Assembly (NCBI RefSeq): GCF_000204055.1
Contig: NW_006768777.1
Location: 1,639,598-1,703,597 of the forward strand
Length of the DNA: 64,000 bases
From: Melampsora larici-populina 98AG31
Taxonomy: Eukaryota; Basidiomycota; Pucciniomycetes; Pucciniales; Melampsoraceae
Reading direction: 5' to 3'
Below, piece by piece: positions 57,230 to 64,000 of the stretch (its first letter is position 1; each line of letters starts with the position of its first letter). Made by a program: the position numbers and the translations under genes. The notes under the pieces were generated by a model. It searched no databases. It saw only the letters and a program-made list of their open reading frames with translations, and was not told where the DNA came from.

Positions 57230-58208
57230 GGGGTGGTTTCTTTTTTCCTTTTGCTGAATAGACATGTTGTTCCCTTCTTTCGATCCTCATTACATACTGA
57301 TTTTGTTTGAGTTCATTATACTTTGAAATGAAATACCCAACACACTACATCAAAGGTCAAAAAACTCTTCTATAAGATATCCGATGATCTCCATTCGATC
57401 ATGTTGAGTATCAGTATCCAATAAGAGTGTCCTATTGTTTTTTCATTAGACACAAGGGACCCGGATGGATCCTGACCGATTCGAATTAGAAACAGTCAGG
57501 ATCGCTTGTAATTCTAATTCGAGTCGCTAGTATTGATTCTGTGTATTTTAATACACATAATCTTTTTGGAATGCTTGTATATTAGGATCAATCAGTCATA
57601 TATACCATTTTCAATACTACTAAAACAAAATAGTTGCATCTTGGTTACAAATTTATGTATTTTGTTTGAAAAGACAATCTAACAAAATGAGTATTTTTTG
57701 ACAAAGATACTATTTTGAATCACCAAACCAAAATTTGTAAAATAAAAATCATCTTGTGTGAAAGGCAGAAGGAAAACATCAATTGCCGTTTCCCCGTTTG
57801 AAACGATTACTTGAAGATCTTTGATCTGATTTCTAATCAAAAGTTAACACGATTCTTTGAAAGCGATCGATCGTGTTAAATAACTGTTTTTTAACACAAT
57901 CGATTGAATTAAGCGATCGATCGAGTTAAAAAACAGTTAACACAATTCATTGAACTGTTTGGTAATACTTTGGTAAATCGTAGATCTTCATCGATGTTAT
58001 GTTTGATCCTTAATCCAGTGACAATATCTGCAATACAGTTAAGAAAATGAGACTTGTGGGTTTTGAAAAGATTGAAATTGAAGAATAAAACACTGTTGAA
58101 CGAGATCAATCCTCGATAATTGATTTGTATTAGGATTGGGGTTTCTCAGATTCCTGAAAAGCACAAATTAGAATAAATGTCTTGTACTTATAAGCAGATA
58201 CATCAAAT
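57230..58208. other. Spacer between convergent Harbinger genes, with palindromes
   Basis: Inverted repeats occur at about 57487-57528 (GATTCGAATTAGAA against TTCTAATTCGAGTC). At 57840-57955, AGCGATCGATCG(T/A)GTTAA occurs twice among TTAACACGATT/AATCGTGTTAA-like repeats. A bidirectional 3'-end signal is possible. Confidence 0.45.
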
Positions 58209-60101
58209 TCAAAAACCTACAGTATTTGGAAAGACTTCAGCGGCAACTTCCTTCGCCTGCTCCAGAGTCAAGTGGTTTTCGGCCATTATTTGAGCAATGA
58301 ATTTTCCTCTAGCAATTCTATAATCTATATCCATAGCCTGTTTGGTGCGCTTGAGATCCAACTGAGCTGATTCAACTTTCAAACCATGTAGTTGTGCATC
58401 CAACTGAGCCTGTTTGATTTGATCTTCCTTCGATAACAAAAGTCTAGGGTCGTCTTTGGGCTTGAAAATCGTTGCGAGCTCTTTGATTGCATTGCCAAGG
58501 CTGTCGGTTTTGAGACTCGATTTGATTACACTATCTTCAAGCTGATTGATGGATGACTTGACTGTTTCAGACTTTTGATCAAGCAACTCCTTCACTTTAG
58601 ACTCCGCGCTAGCCTTATGACTGTAACGTTTTTTGACTGAAGGCTTTGTTGCCGATTCGGAAACGGAAGGAGGTGCAGTAAGATCAATTGTTGGTTTTGG
58701 GGTCTGCTTGGCTGACTCTTTGGGGATCAATTTGAGTGACAGATCTATTAATGATATTATACATAAAAATTCAGTGTGAGAATTGCAAAGAATGGTGTAG
58801 ATACACGAACCTTCTGAGACATTATCATCAAGAAGACGCCTAAGGTCTTCATTAGAAATTCCAAGATCGTTATCAATTTCTGCTTTGGCCTGGAGACGGT
58901 GGTACTCTTGATTCGATGCTTCCGAGTGTTCATTGTCATTTTGGATGTCTAATTGGCTAGGCAAGCTACGTTGTGATTGATCTAAATTGAAATCATCCTC
59001 TAATCGTGTTTCATCTACATTTAACCCCAAACCCAAACACTCTAAAGAATCGTTCGGATTGTCCGGGTGGGCACTGTTGACACTCGCTAGCCTAGTTGCC
59101 TTGTCTCTTTGACCCATGACAGGCTCTAATTGCCAGTAATATTTGCATCTGGCCTCAATGTAAGCTGTATCGAAGGTTCATCATTGTAGTAAAACATTTA
59201 GAACAATGAATAATACTTACCATCAACTAAGACCTTCTTTCTCGCAATGTAAGCTGGATCCTCATCTTCCCACCCGTTCTTCTCCTTCTCAGCTTCGAGA
59301 TGACCCATTGCACCTTGACCAGTCTGATCAATCCATCTCTTTGCTTCATTGAACTGGGCCTCGAGAGTACTGATCTGAAGATATATTGTCCTATCAGCCG
59401 CATTTGCGTTGTAAAACCACTAATTGAAACAAGTGAAGAAAAAGGGAATCACTTGCCTTAGTTGCCACAATCTTTTCGTTACGGCCGTGAATTCCATTTT
59501 CAACTAAGTAGGAAGTAATTGACTCTAACGTAGCGGACTTGTAGTTAGTATGTGACTTATACCGAGTCCAATTTTCATATGTTGTAATCCAATTTAAGAG
59601 AATGCTGATTGCACTCTCGCCTTTTTCATTCTTCTGATCTTCCCACTTCACCGGTGGCTTTCTAACAGGTCCGTCTTCACCTCCTTTTTGACTTTTCTTT
59701 CCTTTCTTTTGCTGCGTTCCACTTGATGGTGATTTTGGGGGCTTGCCGTTTTTTGCTCGATTCTTACGAGATGTTGATGATTGTGACTTAACTCCTCTCG
59801 CATTAGACTTATTAGGATTCTTTGATCGAGTTGTGATAGATTCTACTGGTTGTGAGGCCGGTTGAGGCATGGATGTCATTGAATTAATAGAGCCAAAAGA
59901 GCCTTGTTGAATGATCGCCGGTGGATATGATGGATGAATTTGTGTTGGGTAGTAGTTTGGCGAAGTTGTGTTTAAAGGAAAGGATGGATAGGACGGAATG
60001 GTGGATGGATGAAATTGGTAAGTAATGGGGGTTAAGATTGGCTGTGGTGTTCCGTGTGGGGACGGTGGTGGAGTACTTGAAGGGCAAATATCATCAGACA
60101 T
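58209..60101 (-). CDS. Harbinger accessory SANT/Myb-like protein (4 exons, 562 aa)
   Basis: Exons on the minus strand are 60101-59457, 59374-59221, 59164-58811 and 58744-58209; the total is 1689 bases with one terminal stop. Intron 1 has a GC donor (AAG|GCAAGT). Residues 1-150 are Pro/Ser/Lys-rich and probably disordered, with basic runs (KKGKKSQKGG). The DNA-binding-like part is at about 165-240 (ISILLNWITTYENWTRYKSH and LESITSYLVENGIHGRNEKI, then EAQFNEAKRWID). The C-terminal half is a charged helix, probably coiled coil (LDAQLHGLKVESAQLDLKRT). In PIF/Harbinger elements this partner carries the transposase to the nucleus and to the TIRs. It is intact, unlike its partner. Confidence 0.82.
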
Positions 60102-60235
60102 GTTGAGATGTATCGGAGGTGGATTGGTGGTGGATTTACAAAGTCCAGGAAGCCAGAATGTATTCTGGCTTTCTGGCTTCGTGGAAAATTTTTTCTGGAA
60201 CTTTCGTGGAAAAGTTCCAGAAGCACTTTGTGTAG

Positions 60236-60815
60236 TATAAATACTTCTTTAGCTTTCAATGCCACCTTGGTAGCAGCCTTTGAATCCATCACTGCCAATT
60301 TGCTGAAGTTGTCAAGGAACGGGGTCTAGACTGCAGCTTGAGAAGCCGTTCGGCTGACTAAGTCTAACACCGCCAAAATCAATTCTTAGGATTGCTTTGT
60401 GAGAGAACGATTCAAACCACCCCATCTTCTCGATTCCAGTGTTGTAGTTGTAAGATCAAGCCGTCCTCTTGACCCGAGTTGAAAATCGATTCAACGGCCG
60501 AGTATGCTTCCATGAGTTCGGATAAACCGAGATAAGCAAGATATTTGAGACCGCCCTTGATTCAATGATTGAAGTCTTCGAGCGGAGCAAGAGTTGAATT
60601 GATTGCTTGACGCTCTTGAGTTCTGAGTCCATTGTCCAGGAAGGCAGCAATCGCCTTGCGTAATCGACTGGAAGGTTACTCGAATCCCTTGGCATGAGCT
60701 CCTTCAAGGGTGGTATGAATAGATGCTTCTAGTTTGGCGGGCATCCGACCCGAAAGAGTTGGAAGAATTGTCAACTCTTTACCATAAGGTTTCATGAAAT
60801 GAGGAAGTATCATTG
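60236..60815 (-). pseudogene. 5' part of the decayed minus-strand ORF split by the Harbinger
   Basis: From about 60811 the minus strand reads MILPHFMKPYGKELTILPTL, AKLEASIHTTLEGAHAKGFE, IKGGLKYLAYLGLSELMEAY and MDSKAATKVALKAKEVFI, with three in-frame stops. The frame then runs into the Harbinger end. The continuation lies at 55251 and below. Family unknown. Confidence 0.4.
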
Positions 60816-61340
60816 AGTTTAAGCCTGATGATTGTAGTCGAGCTGTTTGAGGTTGTTAATGATGAAGCTGCCTAGAAGGTGGAGGAGTCAAAAGACTGAG
60901 AGATGATATGAGTGATTTATCGGGAGTTCCTGAGCCTCAGGATGTTCCTCCATCTGTTCCTCAGACCTTCAAATTCACTTTGTTTTACATCTACTTTACG
61001 TCAATAACCCATCATCTTATTTACATGAGATGACATGCATCGAGAAGATTGATTTATGGTACAAAGGTAACTTTCCTAAAACCAAATAGACCTGTGGTAA
61101 CGTTCTCCGGGCTTCATGTCTGCTCGACCATACATACATACCAAGTTTTGTTTTTCTTATAGTGGTCCTAGTCATCTTCAGCTCTTTTGCAAGGGTTTGA
61201 CTCACGGGCGTAGCTTCACCATTAATTGCTGAGTGGCATACTCGGTAGTGGGACCAACTCGAAGTAGGGTTTTCACAAAGTTGAAACAAAGTGGGACTAT
61301 CTACCCCGCTTGACGTCGAAAATGTATGTGGTGGACGCAG
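60816..61340. other. Intergenic, nothing recognised
   Basis: A 117-codon minus-strand frame (61017-61370) overlaps the promoter repeat and has no recognisable features. Confidence 0.4.
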
Positions 61341-61706
61341 TGTGATAATCTGATCTGGTTTTGCTCTCATATTCAGCGTATGCAGATGATTTATGTCATA
61401 AATGTTGTCTTAGCAAGAGTCTGCGATCATGATTAATTCTCCGCCTAAACATGGAAATCTCACTTTGCACTTTTGTGATCACACCACATATGGCTGCGGC
61501 TCAGACAAGTTGAATTGTCTATGCACAGTGGAACTACAATCAGGTTCTGAGGAACGGGTCATCAATTAATTTTATGTAACGTGTTTCAAGGAGTGCTCTG
61601 GACATGTCAGGTGTATATAAACCCCTAATTATTGTGCTTTCCAAGGTCCATGTTTCCTTCAAAATCATCATTGGTAAGTCTTTTTTGATAGTATTTGTGT
61701 CTGGAT
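61341..61706. repeat. Promoter/leader repeat, copy 1
   Basis: It shares long stretches with 63455-64000 (TTGCACTTTTGTGATCACA, CAATTAATxxATTTTATGTAAC, CCCTAATTATTGTGCTTTC, AAAATCATCATTGGT). The unit covers the upstream region, TATA box, leader and the start of the 5' intron of the gene at 61962. Confidence 0.85.
61614..61620 (+). promoter_or_regulatory. TATA box and spliced leader of the small secreted-protein gene
   Basis: GTGTATATAAACCCC lies 348 bases before the ATG. A likely 5'-UTR intron runs 61674-61906 (GTAAGT...TTCTAG), leaving a spliced leader of roughly 80-85 bases. Confidence 0.55.
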
Positions 61707-61961
61707 TGTAAATAATGTGTCTGTGTTCAACAAGGGAAACACTAGTTATGCCTGTTCTGATAGTGAAGCTTCCATCTTTCTTTAGCCATTTGTTTCCAGG
61801 TGCGCTTCAAATCACAAATCATCTTCTGAAAGTAACATAAGTTGCAAACATATTGAATTAGAGGTCTCATTTGACACTGTCAGGTTTATTGTATTCTATT
61901 TTCTAGATCAGAAGAAATCATCATAGCTAACTTTGCCTGATCCCATCCAGAAAACTCCATC

Positions 61962-62285
61962 ATGAAATTCCAAATGATCATCATTGTTGTCATGCTTTTG
62001 GGGTACTATGGGACTTCAGGTGCCCCAATACTCTCTCAAGTTACTCATCCAATGATGACAGATATACCATCTAGTCACATGGCTAATCAATCAAGTGGTG
62101 TGAAGATCCCGTTCATCCAACAGAATATGGAGGAAAGAGGGAAACAGGCACAACAAATCTCAAAGCAGGCAGAGAAAGAGTTTGGAAGCATTCCCAAAAA
62201 TGATATCACAAATGGCTCTAATTCCATTAAGAAGTGTATTGTATTTCTCATTTTTAGTTATTTGAAAGATATCTACAAATTATAG
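61962..62285 (+). CDS. Small secreted protein of unknown function (107 aa)
   Basis: The first ATG after the 5' intron opens MKFQMIIIVVMLLGYYGTSG, a textbook signal peptide with probable cleavage after TSGA. The mature part is polar (Gln, Ser, Lys, Met), with a helical stretch QQNMEERGKQAQQISKQAEK and one Cys. The last 20 residues are hydrophobic (KKCIVFLIFSYLKDIY); a GPI-type or membrane tail is possible. Alternatively an unrecognised intron follows SIKK and the true end differs. No family is recognised. The upstream region is duplicated 2.1 kb downstream, so a tandem paralogue probably starts just beyond the window. Confidence 0.6.
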   Translation: MKFQMIIIVVMLLGYYGTSGAPILSQVTHPMMTDIPSSHMANQSSGVKIPFIQQNMEERGKQAQQISKQAEKEFGSIPKNDITNGSNSIKKCIVFLIFSYLKDIYKL

Positions 62286-63454
62286 TACATTCTGTATTTC
62301 TCCTGATATTCTTTTTTTATTAATTCTTGTTGTGTGTTTCATGACAATACCTCAAATAGTTACTACCCTAGTTTTGAACCCAAAGATACATGACTTGAAT
62401 ATATATATATGTAAGTCACTTTGTGTGTGTGGTGGGCAACATTAGGCCATAGGATTCCAACGAGGTATGCTCTCTGTTGGTTGGGCGTAGGGGCAGGTGG
62501 GAGGAAAGAACGAAAATTGAATGAAAATTCAATGAGAAATCTCTCTCTTCATCTATTTGCTGAAGAATGTTGAGGTAAATCATGTGGTTTTATATTGGGG
62601 AAGGTCAAGGTTGTATTCCTTCCTTCACCAGTATTTCTGATAAGAAACCTAAACCCAAGGTTTCCCTTGGGGCCGAACCCTTGTTGTACTGGCCCCTACA
62701 ATTCATTCTTCACCTTGACCTTTTCATGGAACTAGAGCACTGGGAGTGGCCCACCGCTATTTTGATATTATCTCCCCAACAATTCTCCGCACTGCTCTCA
62801 TAATTTCAGCCTAGAGGGGTGAGTCAAAGGCGCTTAGCTCTTCATCTTATATGAGGGCCTATTGACTGTTGCATTTGACAATGATATGTGCAGCTAGTTT
62901 CTGTTTACATTTTTCCAGTCGGAAAAACGTACTCCCACATTACTCAGGCAACAGGGACATTCAAATAGTGCCGCATGCAGATAGTGAAATCTAGGAAGAT
63001 GCTGCAGGTTTTGAGGAGTGTCAATTCCATTGCACATTTGTGTTGACACACAAAGTGTATCTGATGATACTCAAATTTTTCTCAGGGAAGAGTTGAGAAT
63101 TCACATATCACTCATTTGCCTCAGTCTCAATATCTCAACCTCAACTGTCAGACAACACTCAGAATTTCCTAAAATCCAATGATCATCCACTGATCTTATA
63201 CTCATTTGTAACAATCAGCTTTCTTTCACTTGTGTGTTGACTGAATATATAAGGTCTTGTATATAATCCACAACATTTGTGAGTTTTTTGGTTTTTGTTC
63301 CCCTGGATGTTCGATGTACACAGAAGAATAAATCATATCATATATACTACACTCAGACTTTCTAGTCTGTTGTGACTCTTGACGTTGTTATCACAGTCTT
63401 TCCAAGTGACACACATGAACTAACTGTTTTGCCATTGTGTCACAACCTACATCA
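62286..63454. other. Intergenic between duplicated promoter units
   Basis: A TA microsatellite lies at about 62400-62411. No supported gene; the frame at 62582-62803 is unconvincing. Confidence 0.4.
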
Positions 63455-64000
63455 TGATAATATGATCTAGTTTTGTTCTCATATTCAGTGTATGCAGAGG
63501 ATATATGTATTAAGTGTGGTCTTAGCAAGAGTGTTTGATCATGAGTTCTCAGCTTCAATATAATCATGTAACTTTGCACTTTTGTGATCACATTATATGT
63601 GGCTTTGGCTCAAGGAATCTGAATTATTTGTGCACAATAGAACTAAAATCAAGTGCACTGTTCATTGATAATACTGTGACGTGTTGGGACTAAAGTCTTG
63701 TAGAATAATGTGAGTTTGGGCGATTGTCTGTTGTTGAATAAGAATGATCTGTTCTGTCATTCATATTCATCTTACACAGTGAATTCATGTTACATCATCT
63801 TGACAAGAGAACAGATCAATTAATGAATTTTATGTAACATGTTTCAATGAGTGTTCTTGACATGCCACAGAGGTCTGAATTTATGTGTCAGCCACCCTGA
63901 TGTTTCCCATATAAATCCCTAATTATTGTGCTTTCACAGGGCAATTTTTCCATCAAAATCATCATTGGTTAATATTTTTCTTGATAATCTTGGTGTCTGG
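63455..64000. repeat. Promoter/leader repeat, copy 2 (cut by window edge)
   Basis: It is colinear with 61341-61706, with roughly 180 extra bases in the middle. The TATA-like TATAAAT is at 63910-63916. It ends mid-intron (GTGTCTGG) at the window edge. The coding part of the predicted second gene lies outside. Confidence 0.8.

Larger units (their letters stand above)
55252..60235. mobile_element. PIF/Harbinger-type transposon with two convergent genes (4984 bp)
   Basis: The left end CTACACAAAGTGCTTCTGGA and the right end (its reverse complement) agree for about 40 bp with one or two mismatches. Subterminal repeats of a TTCCACGAAG/GCCAGAA type lie at both ends. It carries a DDE transposase on the plus strand and a SANT-like protein on the minus strand, the usual two-gene makeup of this superfamily. 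The expected 3-bp target duplication is not seen (GTC against TAT on the plus strand). Confidence 0.85.

Overview
The window is eukaryotic and AT-rich. It has short GT-AG introns, TATA-led genes, Ctr-type copper transporters and secreted-protein genes scattered among many families of decayed transposons. The best fit is a basidiomycete fungus, most likely a rust (Pucciniales). That placement is inference from gene style and element content; no marker gene settles it. Two runs of N (33109-33407 and 53789-53888) are assembly gaps.

Layout. 1-5.9 kb: the 3' end of one gene, then two tandem Ctr copper transporters. 6.6-10.1 kb: remnants of a non-LTR retroelement and an unknown decayed ORF, separated by a solo LTR. 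10.9-13.1 kb: a 12-exon gene for a secreted protein in which all 11 introns are phase 1 and an exon block is duplicated. 15.5-16.5 kb: a Ser/Pro-rich gene. 17.5-20.6 kb: a decayed Ty3/Gypsy pol with two MITEs. 21.7-28.6 kb: a complete but dead DNA transposon with 34-bp inverted repeats, an 8-bp target duplication and a P/THAP9-like transposase, itself hit by a solo LTR and a CACTA-type MITE. 28.6-30.1 kb: a tandem repeat carrying a GC-rich 8-bp-TSD element. 30.7-31.5 kb: a frameshifted secreted-protein gene. 32.2-40.6 kb: a Helitron on the minus strand, with a Rep-helicase spoiled by a single +1 frameshift and a companion 4-exon gene that may encode an OB-fold protein. 42.0-44.1 kb: a Mutator-like MITE and a small hAT derivative. 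45.8-47.7 kb: a 7-exon alpha/beta-hydrolase gene. 47.8-52.3 kb: a full hAT element broken by a third solo LTR. 52.6-54.3 kb: two small MITEs and a large fold-back element. 55.25-60.24 kb: a PIF/Harbinger element with transposase and SANT-like partner, inserted in an older decayed ORF. 61.3-64.0 kb: a small secreted-protein gene whose promoter region is duplicated at the right edge.

The clear host genes are the copper transporters, the Ser/Pro-rich gene, the hydrolase and the secreted-protein genes. Most of the remainder is layered transposon insertion, and the order of events can often be read from which element interrupts which. The most unusual items are the all-phase-1 secreted-protein gene, the Helitron with its intron-bearing companion, and the P-like element whose empty site survives elsewhere in the window.
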